DNA of 64,000 nucleotides. Origin: Desulfurococcaceae archaeon AG1 (GTDB lineage: Archaea; Thermoproteota; Thermoprotei_A; Sulfolobales; AG1). Below are positions 45,606 to 53,614 of the stretch, piece after piece (position 1 is the stretch's first letter; each line of letters starts with the position of its first letter). Below the pieces are notes generated by a model. That model ran no database searches. It worked only from the letters and a program-made list of their open reading frames with translations, and was not told the origin of the DNA. Position numbers and translations under genes: made by a program. The stretch covers positions 62,001 through 126,000 of the forward strand of contig BEWT01000004.1 of the NCBI GenBank assembly GCA_003116855.1. The letters run 5' to 3'.

Positions 45606-46673
45606 CTAGCCGAAGAGCGCTGAGAGACCCTGTTCTAACTCTTCCTCACTAACCTCTTTCTTCTCCTTCTCTTCTTCAGCTGGCTCTTTCTTCTCCTCCT
45701 TCTTAGCCTGCTCCTGGACCTTGGTCTCTGTCACTACCCTTAACCCTAGATCCACGGATCCCTGGAGGACCTGGGCTAAGGCTAGAGCTCTAGCATAGGC
45801 TCTCCTAATAATCTCTGGAGCGTTCTCCGGAGTGATCAGTCCGATCTCAGTCGAGATCGAGAGGGCTCTCATATAGGCCTTTCTAATCGCCATCTCCATA
45901 ACGATCCTATCTGGGATCACGAGCTCTGTTGCCAGTGCATAGCCTCTTGATATAGCGTCTATAAGCGTCTTCCTAGTCCCCTCTATGTCGAGAACCAGGT
46001 TCTCTCCAGGAATTACTAAGCCGTCTTCATAGCCGAACACAAGGTTGGGTTTAACGATGAAGGGTGTTATGCCAAGCTTGTTTAGTAGTGAGGCTAGCTC
46101 AGGGCTTATCTCTTGCCCCGGTTTTGCCACAACTGTATCCCTGATCACATGAATCTCTGAGCCCCTCGGCTGGACAGGGATCTTCAGCCTGCCGAAGACG
46201 CTTATCATAGGCCCTGGAGGTATGCCAGTAGGCCCAGCTGGGATCACGATCTCTGCATCAGCTTTATCACCAGGCTTAGCCTTTCTATATGCCTTCATGC
46301 TCCTCACAATCTCTCCTAGCTCGAACACGTTGTGCTCCGATGAGAATATAAATATGCTTGGATTAGTCACCATAGGCTCCATCTTCTCAACACCCTTCAG
46401 CCCTAGATCTGCTGCTGCTTTAAGGAAAACCTTCCCCTTGATCATGTTTACCCTGAGTCCCTTGGCCTCGAGCTTCCTCTTGATCTCTAGGAACTGTGGT
46501 CCTGGCAGCCCTGTTGCTGAGATCACAACAAAGCTCTTAGAACTCCTGAGGATCTTCTTGATCTCCTCGGCAAGGGCGGTTTTAGCCTCGATAGATTTTC
46601 TAACACGCTCCTCCCTAGCCCTTTTTATCTCCTTAAGGGCTTTCTCATAAAGCCTCCTAGTCCTGCCCCTCAT
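45606..46673 (-). CDS. rpl10: Ribosomal protein L10 (P0)
   Basis: Stalk base protein of the large subunit, 355 residues, including the archaeal C-terminal extension. The rRNA-binding N-terminal domain (FVVISATGLPGPQFLEIKRK) is followed by the insertion domain with PAGPTGIPPGPMISVFGRLKIP, the L12-binding helices and an acidic tail ending LEQGLSALFG, the factor-binding motif. The L12 gene that usually follows L10 is absent: the next gene is the convergent lyase 10 bp away. Start overlaps rpl1 by 4 bp. Confidence 0.96.
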   Translation of the reverse strand: MRGRTRRLYEKALKEIKRAREERVRKSIEAKTALAEEIKKILRSSKSFVVISATGLPGPQFLEIKRKLEAKGLRVNMIKGKVFLKAAADLGLKGVEKMEPMVTNPSIFIFSSEHNVFELGEIVRSMKAYRKAKPGDKADAEIVIPAGPTGIPPGPMISVFGRLKIPVQPRGSEIHVIRDTVVAKPGQEISPELASLLNKLGITPFIVKPNLVFGYEDGLVIPGENLVLDIEGTRKTLIDAISRGYALATELVIPDRIVMEMAIRKAYMRALSISTEIGLITPENAPEIIRRAYARALALAQVLQGSVDLGLRVVTETKVQEQAKKEEKKEPAEEEKEKKEVSEEELEQGLSALFG

Positions 46674-47317
46674 TGAACAGGCACCTCTACCGGGATACCC
46701 ATGGTTGTTTTAACAATAATTTTCTTAACAGCAGCAGTTAAAGGCTCTTCCAGCTTATTCTCTATAAAGCCGAGCACTGCGAGGGCATTTTCAGCAAGAT
46801 CCTCGGGGTTCATATCCTCACTCCCTATAATCCCTGAGACGAATGGCTGCTCTTTGTTCCTAAGCCTTGTAACTGATCTATAGTATTTGACCAGAGAGGC
46901 TATATCGGCGTTCACATCAAGAGGTGTTGGCGCCTTCCCCCTAGGTCCGAGGGCTGGTCCCAGGATCCTTCCGGCAAGACCCATGAGGTCTGTTCTCACA
47001 AGGATCCAGTCACACTTAGAGGCTATAGCCTTAGCCTGCTTCTTGCTAAGCTTCTGGAGCTCCTCCCTAGAGATCACGAGATCCACACCAGCATTCCTAG
47101 CCCTTATAAGCGTGTCACCATCTGCTACTACACATATATACGAACTCTTCCCAAGCCCCTTGGGTAGATATACCGCGTCTCTGAACCTCGCCTTAGGGGA
47201 TTTTGGATCGATTCCTTTGAAAACAACAACCAGCTCAACGCTCTGTTTAAACCTCCTGCCAGAGCCTATCTTGATCGCCTCAGCTATTCTCTGCGCAAGG
47301 ATCTCTTTTGACAGCAT
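46670..47317 (-). CDS. rpl1: Ribosomal protein L1
   Basis: Large-subunit protein of the L1 stalk. Motifs: ILAQRIAEAIKIGSGRRFKQ, PKGLGK, and the RNA-binding loop GRILGPALGPRGKAPTPL. ATG 47317 is chosen because GGAGGGG lies about 7 nt upstream; the longer frame to 47347 enters rpl11. 215 residues. Second gene of the L11-L1-L10 operon. Confidence 0.96.
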   Translation of the reverse strand: MLSKEILAQRIAEAIKIGSGRRFKQSVELVVVFKGIDPKSPKARFRDAVYLPKGLGKSSYICVVADGDTLIRARNAGVDLVISREELQKLSKKQAKAIASKCDWILVRTDLMGLAGRILGPALGPRGKAPTPLDVNADIASLVKYYRSVTRLRNKEQPFVSGIIGSEDMNPEDLAENALAVLGFIENKLEEPLTAAVKKIIVKTTMGIPVEVPVQ

Positions 47318-47331
47318 AAGCACTACCCCTC

Positions 47332-47841
47332 CTACTGAGATCTCCACCTATCCTCATATTTAAGCAATAATGAATCGTATAGACCTCTATCTATCTCTGC
47401 CTGAACCTCCTTCGGATCTTTCCCCTCAACAGTGATCCCAATGCTCCTAGCACTCCCAAGAATCGTTTTCACAGCGGCTTTCAGACTCTTGGCATTGAGC
47501 TCTGGTTTCTTAATAATAGCTATCTCCACGATCTTCTCGAGACTCAGATCCCCGATCTTCTTATGAGCAGGGTCTCCCGATGGTGCTTCCGCACCAACAG
47601 CTTTTAAGAGCAAGCTCGTGGTGGTTGGCAGCTTAACCCTGAGATCGTAGTGAAGAGTATCTAGATCAACGATCACGTCGACCCTCACCTCATACCCCTC
47701 ATAGGACTTCGTAGCCTTGTTAATATCATCAACAACCTTCGCGGGATCTAACCCTAGCTGTTGCAGAGTAGGTCCGAGCGGCGGTGCTGGTGACGCCTTA
47801 CCCCCCTGCACATGGAGCCTCACAACCCTGATCCTTGGCAT
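47332..47841 (-). CDS. rpl11: Ribosomal protein L11
   Basis: GTPase-centre protein, 169 residues. The start [20 protein letters not shown] is the conserved proline-rich N-terminus, and the C-terminal domain ([25 protein letters not shown]) binds the 23S GTPase loop. First gene of the operon; region upstream is AT-rich and unremarkable. Confidence 0.96.
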   Translation of the reverse strand: MPRIRVVRLHVQGGKASPAPPLGPTLQQLGLDPAKVVDDINKATKSYEGYEVRVDVIVDLDTLHYDLRVKLPTTTSLLLKAVGAEAPSGDPAHKKIGDLSLEKIVEIAIIKKPELNAKSLKAAVKTILGSARSIGITVEGKDPKEVQAEIDRGLYDSLLLKYEDRWRSQ

Positions 47842-48038
47842 GAGGACACGCTCTGCTAGATAATCTACAGTGCGAACTAATAAGCAAATGCTCTAAAGAT
47901 TCTAATTGATAAGAGATCCGATCGCGGGCTTGTAGAATAAGGATTGCGATTCTATAATTATATCAAACTAAAGTACCGAGCTAGACATGCCAAAGGAATC
48001 ATATAGCCTTTCTAACGTATTAGACATGGGTGGCTTGT

Positions 48039-49187
48039 ATGGAGGAAGATCTATCGATTCTTAGGAAGAGCGTTAGAGAGTTTGCCTCAAAAAGCGTTGC
48101 CCCACTTGCTAGAAAGATAGATGCTGAGAACTGGTATCCGAGAGAGCTTGTCAGGGAGATGGGTAGGATGGGGATACTGGCGCCAAACGTCCCAGAAGAT
48201 CTTGGGGGAGCTGGTCTAGACCTCTTAGGAGTCTCTGTGGTCTTGGAAGAGCTTGCTAGGTTCAGCGGCTCTGTTGCCCTTATATCGGAGGTTCAAGGAA
48301 CACTTGTAACCCATATCCTTGTCAATAATGCTCCCAAGAGGGTTGCTGAGGAGGTTGTTCCAAAACTAGCTTCCGGTGATGCTATAGGATCCTTCGCACT
48401 CAGCGAGCCTTGTTGTGGGAGTGATGCTGCTAACATAGAGACAAGCATAGAGAGGCAGGGGGGAGAGTGGGTTGTCAAGGGTACAAAAACCTGGATAACC
48501 CAGGGGCTTTATGCTGACTACTTCATAGTGTTCGGGAGAACCGGGCCTAGGAGTGAGAGGCACAGGAATATAGCCGCGGTTTTGCTAAAGAGAAGCAGCT
48601 GTATAAAGACAAACCCAATAGAGGTTATGGGCTTTAGAGGTACGGGAACAGCTGAGGTTGTTATAGATGAATGCAGAGTGGGGGATGACGATATCATAGC
48701 ACCTCCCCGGGAAGGCTTTAAAGTTGCTATGGATGCTCTCAACGTGGGCAGGGTTGCAATAAGCGCTCTAGGAGTAGGGTTAGCCGAGGCTGCCTATGAG
48801 GAGGCATATTCATTCCTAACACAGAGGATAGCTTTCGAAAAGCCTGTTATAGAGTTCCAGGCAATCCAGTTCACACTAGCAGATCTCTATACACTTATAG
48901 AGAGCTCAAGATCCCTTGTATACAGGGCTGCAGAGCTCTATAAAAAAGGATCAGAGGACTTCCCAGTAATGGCCGCCGTCACAAAGCTCCACTCATCACA
49001 GGCTAGTGTGAGGGTTGCTAACGAGGCTGTAAGGCTTATGGGGGGCTATGGGTATAGTAAGGAGAGCAATGTCGAGAGGATCTATAGGGATTCGAAGCTC
49101 CTCGAGATAGGTGAGGGGACAAACGAGATCCTGAAGCTAGTTATATCTAAACACCTATTGAGACACGGGGCCAAATGGTTACTATAG
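48039..49187 (+). CDS. Acyl-CoA dehydrogenase
   Basis: FAD enzyme that introduces a double bond in acyl-CoAs, about 382 residues. Motifs: ALSEPCCGSDAANIET (FAD and substrate contact), GTKTWITQGLYADYFIVF, and the C-terminal RLMGGYGYSKESNVERIYRD with GEGTNEI containing the catalytic glutamate region. ATG 48039 is preferred over GTG 48030 because GGGTGG lies at suitable distance. Together with the MaoC and CitE-like genes nearby it points to CoA-linked acid breakdown. Confidence 0.92.
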   Translation: MEEDLSILRKSVREFASKSVAPLARKIDAENWYPRELVREMGRMGILAPNVPEDLGGAGLDLLGVSVVLEELARFSGSVALISEVQGTLVTHILVNNAPKRVAEEVVPKLASGDAIGSFALSEPCCGSDAANIETSIERQGGEWVVKGTKTWITQGLYADYFIVFGRTGPRSERHRNIAAVLLKRSSCIKTNPIEVMGFRGTGTAEVVIDECRVGDDDIIAPPREGFKVAMDALNVGRVAISALGVGLAEAAYEEAYSFLTQRIAFEKPVIEFQAIQFTLADLYTLIESSRSLVYRAAELYKKGSEDFPVMAAVTKLHSSQASVRVANEAVRLMGGYGYSKESNVERIYRDSKLLEIGEGTNEILKLVISKHLLRHGAKWLL

Positions 49188-49229
49188 AAGAAAACATACT
49201 TAAAGACCTAGAGCCGGGGGCAGCTTGCA

Positions 49230-49703
49230 ATGGCATCTAAGGAGCTTGTGAGAAGCACCCGGGACAGGGTGTTGACAGGGTTAGCTGGTGGTATTGGGGC
49301 TTTTCTTGGGATAGGCTCTGGGGTTGCGAGGCTCATAACGATCCTAGTGTTCATCGTATCAATCTTTCTAAATCTATGGTTCCTGATCCTAGCTATATAC
49401 CTCATAGTATCGGCTTTCATCCCCAGAGAAGATGATCCTGAGGATGTGAGGGCGAGGGGTTTTGTGATAGATATCAAGAGGATCGTTCTCTCATTGCTCT
49501 CACTCCTCTTCCTGGGCGTGGGTGTGCTTCTAATCATATACTCGCTATTACTGGCATTGTTCTCTATAGGTATACATGTCGTATCGATAGCAGCACCACC
49601 ACTGATCATAACAGGGATTGCTGGGATGATCCTAGCGATCCTGGGATTATTGTTTGGGCTAGTAGCAAGCTGGGTTGGCATAGCAATATCCAAAAGGATC
49701 TGA
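49230..49703 (+). CDS. PspC-domain membrane protein
   Basis: 157 residues. The PspC domain at the N-terminus reads DRVLTGLAGGIGAFLGIGSG and VARLITILVFIVSIFLN, followed by LILAIYLIVSAFIPRE. Two further membrane helices form the C-terminal half (LSLLSLLFLGVGVLLIIYSL and APPLIITGIAGMILAILGLL). In bacteria PspC reports membrane stress; no other psp gene is near. Confidence 0.82.
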   Translation: MASKELVRSTRDRVLTGLAGGIGAFLGIGSGVARLITILVFIVSIFLNLWFLILAIYLIVSAFIPREDDPEDVRARGFVIDIKRIVLSLLSLLFLGVGVLLIIYSLLLALFSIGIHVVSIAAPPLIITGIAGMILAILGLLFGLVASWVGIAISKRI

Positions 49704-49808
49704 GGTTTTCAGACAAACCACTCCTCGATACAGTTTGCCTTTGAGTATCGTTGTTATTATTTTATGCTTCCTTATATCAAGTCTGTGGCGAGTCTCTGCA
49801 TCACAGAT

Positions 49809-50312
49809 CTATAGGGATCGGGATCTGTGAGATATGCTCGAGACGCCTACAAGATCGTTTATACGGCAATAAGTTAGATCAGTTATGCCCGTCTCATTTA
49901 CCCTCTCTAGACATTCATCCTCGGAGTAGCCACATAGGTATAGATGGGAATAATTCTTTGGCTTGTCGCTACACCCAAAACCAGGGATTCCTGTGAAGAT
50001 CTCTTTAAAGGCTAGGGCTAGTCTTGCCTCGTAATCCTCTCGATCCTCGTGCGTCTTGTAAAGGATCCCCAGGATTTCTGTGGATGGTTGATGCAATAGA
50101 TAATCAATATGCCAGAAGAGAGAGCTGGGTTTGTTTATATGTCTTGCAACCCTTCTATATATACCTCCCTTACCCATTGCTGACCCTATATAGAGATACA
50201 TGCCAGATGGGATAGTGAATCTCTTTCCACCGCGAGTGGTTATACTAATATCTCTACCAACTCTTATGATGATAATATATACACCTGGCTCTCTTGGTAA
50301 TCGACAAACCAT
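49809..50312 (-). CDS. GIY-YIG-like DUF123 protein
   Basis: The 167-residue protein has the DUF123 arrangement: PGVYIIIIRV, the GIY-YIG-like GMYLYIGSAMGKGGIYRRVA and FWHIDYLL. Similar domains are fused to endonuclease III in some archaea; here it is free-standing with a C-terminal extension of about 60 residues holding cysteines (GFGCSDKPKNYSHLYLCGYSEDEC). Nuclease activity is not established for this family. Confidence 0.75.
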   Translation of the reverse strand: MVCRLPREPGVYIIIIRVGRDISITTRGGKRFTIPSGMYLYIGSAMGKGGIYRRVARHINKPSSLFWHIDYLLHQPSTEILGILYKTHEDREDYEARLALAFKEIFTGIPGFGCSDKPKNYSHLYLCGYSEDECLERVNETGITDLTYCRINDLVGVSSISHRSRSL

Positions 50313-50350
50313 CCACGGCTCCCACGATTCATTGGGATGCTGGCTTTAGG

Positions 50351-50614
50351 TTACATTCTAAACCTAGTGATCCTTCTCGGGATCTCTACCTCTATTTCCT
50401 CCTCCTCAACCTCGATCCTCACGGTAGCTTTGTCGGGATCTATGTTGTTCTTCTCCATCCATGCATGGAGTATATCTGATATCAGCACCACTAGATCCTC
50501 TTCGATCGTGCTCCACCTATCTTCTCCAATATGCTTCCTAGACTCCTTAACTATCTTTATAATGCTCTTCAAACCCTCTATAAGATCCTCCGGCGGTTCC
50601 TCCACCTCTCCCAA
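50351..50614 (-). CDS. Small acidic hypothetical protein
   Basis: 87 residues, strongly acidic, with two helices (LIEGLKSIIKIVKESRKHIG and EEDLVVLISDILHAWMEKNN) and a terminal beta strand VRIEVEEEEIEVEIPRRI. No known family is recognised. It is 38 bp upstream of the DUF123 gene in the same direction and may be cotranscribed. Confidence 0.5.
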   Translation of the reverse strand: MGEVEEPPEDLIEGLKSIIKIVKESRKHIGEDRWSTIEEDLVVLISDILHAWMEKNNIDPDKATVRIEVEEEEIEVEIPRRITRFRM

Positions 50615-50642
50615 AGGATCACCAATATTATATGGAGGAACC

Positions 50643-50650
50643 CTATATAT
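50643..50650 (+). promoter_or_regulatory. TATA box of the ABC exporter operon
   Basis: CTATATAT centred about 28 bp before GTG 50675, giving a leaderless transcript. Confidence 0.55.
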
Positions 50651-50674
50651 TATCGCATGTATTACTAATCATGA

Positions 50675-51421
50675 GTGCCTGTTGTGGAGTATGTGGTTGA
50701 GTTTATCGATGTCAGGAAGAGCTATGGATCTAGGGAGGTTCTGAGGGGTATTAGCTTTAGGGTAGCGCCTGGAGAGATCTATTGTCTCGTAGGACCTAAC
50801 GGTGCTGGAAAGACAACAACGCTGAGGATAGCGGCAACCCTTGCTAAACCCACCTCGGGTAGTGTGAGGATCTTGGGCGTAGATCTGAGGGAGAACAGGG
50901 ATCTGCCGAGTATTAGGAGGAGGATAAGCTATCTCCCGGAAGAGGCTGATGTGTATTCGAGGCTAAGCGGTCTAGAGTATCTGAGATTCTTCGCAGAGCT
51001 CTATGGCCTCGATGTTGAGAAAGCTCTAGATATAGGGATCAGGATCTCCGGACTCTCTATAAACGATCTCAGGAGGAGAGCTGGGACATATAGTAAGGGG
51101 ATGAGGAGGAGGTTGCTAATAGCAAGGGTATTCATGTCAGAGCCACGCCTAGCAATTCTAGACGAACCCACCTCGGGTCTTGATGTCTTCTCATCGCTCC
51201 AGGTTAGGGAGGCTATTAAGGAGTACTCAAAACCCACAGGATCTTCTGTTATCCTTTCAAGCCATAACATGTTTGAAGTAGAGTATCTATGCGATAGGGT
51301 TGCCTTAATAAACAACGGTGTCATCGTAGGTGAGGGTAGCGTGGAGGAGATAAAGAGGATCACAGGTGCTAAGAACCTCGAGGAGTCTTTCGTAAGCCTT
51401 GTATCAAGATCTGGGGGATAG
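50675..51421 (+). CDS. ABC transporter ATP-binding protein
   Basis: ATPase of an ABC-2 exporter, 248 residues. Walker A GPNGAGKTTTLR, signature TYSKGMRRRLLIARVF (the SGG position is SKG), Walker B LAILDEPTSGLD and switch histidine in SSHNMFEVE. Start is GTG with a fitting TATA box. The next gene, 4 bp downstream, encodes the membrane partner. Confidence 0.92.
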   Translation: MPVVEYVVEFIDVRKSYGSREVLRGISFRVAPGEIYCLVGPNGAGKTTTLRIAATLAKPTSGSVRILGVDLRENRDLPSIRRRISYLPEEADVYSRLSGLEYLRFFAELYGLDVEKALDIGIRISGLSINDLRRRAGTYSKGMRRRLLIARVFMSEPRLAILDEPTSGLDVFSSLQVREAIKEYSKPTGSSVILSSHNMFEVEYLCDRVALINNGVIVGEGSVEEIKRITGAKNLEESFVSLVSRSGG

Positions 51422-51425
51422 GTCT

Positions 51426-52652
51426 ATGGGCATGAGACCCCTAATATGGAAAGAGTTCCTAGAGCTTGTGAGGGATTATAGAACCCTAGCAGCCCTAGGA
51501 GCCCTGCCCCTCATAATGCTACCCCTCCTAGGCTTTATGAGCACCTATCTACAATCCCTCGAGCAGGGAGCCCTGCTTATAGTTAATAGAGACAGCTCGA
51601 CAGGCTCTATAGGGAATATCACTATAGCGTCTTCGGATATATCTGAATATATATCAAGATCCATGGCTTCTAAGGGCTACTCAGTATATATGGGTGAGAC
51701 TAGCTCCCCAATAGATGCTGTGCTAATCATACCCCAGGGGTTCTCGAAAAACCTATCCTCTCTAGTTGATAGAGCATATGTAGAGATCCAGAGGATCCCT
51801 GGGTCTCCTAGGGCTGACAGGCTTCTCTCAGATCTATATTCGGTCCTACAGGATCTCTCAACCTACGTATCAAACCTCAAGATCGTGCTCCTAGCATCGA
51901 GAGCAGAGATTAATGCCAATCCCGAGAGTATAAGGGATCCTGTGGTTGTTCTCCTAACAACATACATAACACCAACTGGAGAGGAGATTGGATACGAACA
52001 GGCCTTGAGAATCTATGTTGCAAGACTACTAGCATTCTCACTAATATTTGTAGCAACACCTGCAACAACATATGTTGTTGACTCGATCCTTGGTGAGAAG
52101 GAGAGGAGAACCCTTGAGGTGCTTCTAATGGCCCCGCTGAGGAGAAGGGATCTCATACTGGCTAAAGCCTTCTCAAGTTCTCTTGTAGGATTATTCGCAG
52201 CAGCAATAGAGATCATCGCTGTGATCATCTTCCTCCAGATCCTAGCCCACGGGGCTCTTGGCGCAAGCGTCTACGATCCACAGCTAGTGCTCCTAAGCGC
52301 CTTTGTAGTCTACCTAACAATACTCTCAACACTAGCACTCTCACTACCGATCATAGTTAGGAGCGCCACTGTAAGGTCTGCTCAGATAGCCTCATCGATA
52401 ATAACGGTTATAGCATCATCTATCTTCTTCTCAGCATTGTTTGTAGACATAGATAGGCTGCCTACAAGCGTATCCATACCGATGATGATCCTTCCATATA
52501 CACACTCAGTGCTAGCCATAAGACTCTTCTCCCTAGGAGATATAACAGGATCTATGACCCACCTACTAGCCCTAGCAGTATTCTCAATAATAATGATCAT
52601 AGCATCATCCTACCTACTCAACGAAGAGAAGATCTTGATGAAACCCGTATGA
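51426..52652 (+). CDS. ABC-2 type transporter permease
   Basis: Permease of 408 residues: one N-terminal helix (ALGALPLIMLPLLGFMSTYL), a large outside domain (about 45-190), then five helices in the C-terminal half, the NatB/ABC2_membrane_3 layout. GEKERRTLEVLLMAPLRRRDLILAK is the conserved coupling segment. The ATG at 51426 follows GGGGGATAGGT; the frame could open 27 bp earlier within the ATPase gene. The exported substrate is unknown. Confidence 0.88.
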   Translation: MGMRPLIWKEFLELVRDYRTLAALGALPLIMLPLLGFMSTYLQSLEQGALLIVNRDSSTGSIGNITIASSDISEYISRSMASKGYSVYMGETSSPIDAVLIIPQGFSKNLSSLVDRAYVEIQRIPGSPRADRLLSDLYSVLQDLSTYVSNLKIVLLASRAEINANPESIRDPVVVLLTTYITPTGEEIGYEQALRIYVARLLAFSLIFVATPATTYVVDSILGEKERRTLEVLLMAPLRRRDLILAKAFSSSLVGLFAAAIEIIAVIIFLQILAHGALGASVYDPQLVLLSAFVVYLTILSTLALSLPIIVRSATVRSAQIASSIITVIASSIFFSALFVDIDRLPTSVSIPMMILPYTHSVLAIRLFSLGDITGSMTHLLALAVFSIIMIIASSYLLNEEKILMKPV

Positions 52653-52696
52653 TCTTGCTTTGGAAAAGGATCTCATAATAGATTATCTATAGAATA

Positions 52697-52728
52697 TTTA
52701 TAAGTACCTTAAGAAAGGCATGGAGGTG
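52697..52728 (+). promoter_or_regulatory. Promoter and ribosome binding site of thi4
   Basis: TTTATAAG at 52697-52704 places transcription start near 52726, and GGAGGTG (52722-52728) precedes ATG 52735. The upstream ATG at 52720 therefore lies before the transcript start. Confidence 0.55.
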
Positions 52729-52734
52729 AATGGC

Positions 52735-53529
52735 ATGGCTAGTAAGAGAATCTTCGCAGATGTCTCCGAAGCGGATATAACCTCAGCCATAATAGAGGAG
52801 TTCAACAACATGATCAAAGAGTACTCGAGAAGCGATGTAATCATAGTAGGAGGAGGACCAGCAGGGTTAACAGCAGCATGGAAACTCGCTCTAAAAGGTC
52901 TCAAAACACTGATCATAGAGCAGAACAACTACTTAGGTGGAGGTATATGGATGGGCGGTTACCTAATGAACCCAGTCACATTCAGGGCTCCTGCCCATAA
53001 GATTCTTGAGGAGCTCGGCATCCCCTATAAAGAGTATAAGAGGAACCTCTACGTAGCCCACGGACCTCTTGTAGCATCAAAACTGGCTAGCAAGGCTCTC
53101 GAAGCAGGTGCCAGGGCATTAACGCTAACAATACTCGATGACTTGATAGTGAGGAACGGGAGGGTAGAGGGTGTTGTTGTTAACTCAGCACCCGTGCAGG
53201 GTATGCCTAGACAGATAACATGCCTAGACCCCATAGGGCTTGAGGCTAAGGTTGTGATAGATGCTACAGGGCATGAGGCTGCTGCTGTGAGGAAGCTCGC
53301 CTCCCGAGGGTTGATCAAGTCACAGATGCTTGGCCCTATGTGGGCTGAGGCTTCGGAAGATCTTGTTGTGGAGTATACTAGCGAGGTGTTCCCAGGACTT
53401 GTTGTTGCTGGTATAAGTGTTGCTGAGCACTATGGTCTTCCAAGGATGGGGCCTACATTTGGTGCAATGCTTCTCTCTGGCGAGAAGGCTGCTGAGATAG
53501 CATACCAAATAGCTATTAATAGAAAGTGA
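52735..53529 (+). CDS. thi4: Thiamine thiazole synthase family protein (Thi4)
   Basis: Flavin-fold protein making the thiazole of thiamine from NAD and glycine. Motifs: SDVIIVGGGPAGLTAAW, EQNNYLGGGIWMGG, VVIDATGHEAA and the C-terminal RMGPTFGAMLLSGEKAAEIA. At the position equal to the sulfur-donating cysteine of yeast Thi4 there is a cysteine (C163 in ITCLDP), where Methanocaldococcus has histidine. Archaeal relatives were also annotated as ribose-1,5-bisphosphate isomerase; I favour thiazole synthase. 264 residues. Confidence 0.88.
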   Translation: MASKRIFADVSEADITSAIIEEFNNMIKEYSRSDVIIVGGGPAGLTAAWKLALKGLKTLIIEQNNYLGGGIWMGGYLMNPVTFRAPAHKILEELGIPYKEYKRNLYVAHGPLVASKLASKALEAGARALTLTILDDLIVRNGRVEGVVVNSAPVQGMPRQITCLDPIGLEAKVVIDATGHEAAAVRKLASRGLIKSQMLGPMWAEASEDLVVEYTSEVFPGLVVAGISVAEHYGLPRMGPTFGAMLLSGEKAAEIAYQIAINRK

Positions 53530-53577
53530 TAGCTATTTACTTTTTCATGGTAATAAAAAGATCTTTTTCACCTAATA

Positions 53578-53585
53578 TTTATATA
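53578..53585 (+). promoter_or_regulatory. TATA box of the IMPDH-like gene
   Basis: TTTATATA whose spacing predicts a transcript start about 53606-53610, a few bases before CTG 53615 and 90 bp before the first canonical start GTG 53699. Confidence 0.55.
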
Positions 53586-53614
53586 CCCCTTAAACACAGG
53601 ATTGTTAGGGATAT

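Noticed and set aside
52653-52734. TPP riboswitch upstream of thi4
   Set aside because: The TATA box leaves a leader of about ten bases, too short for any riboswitch.
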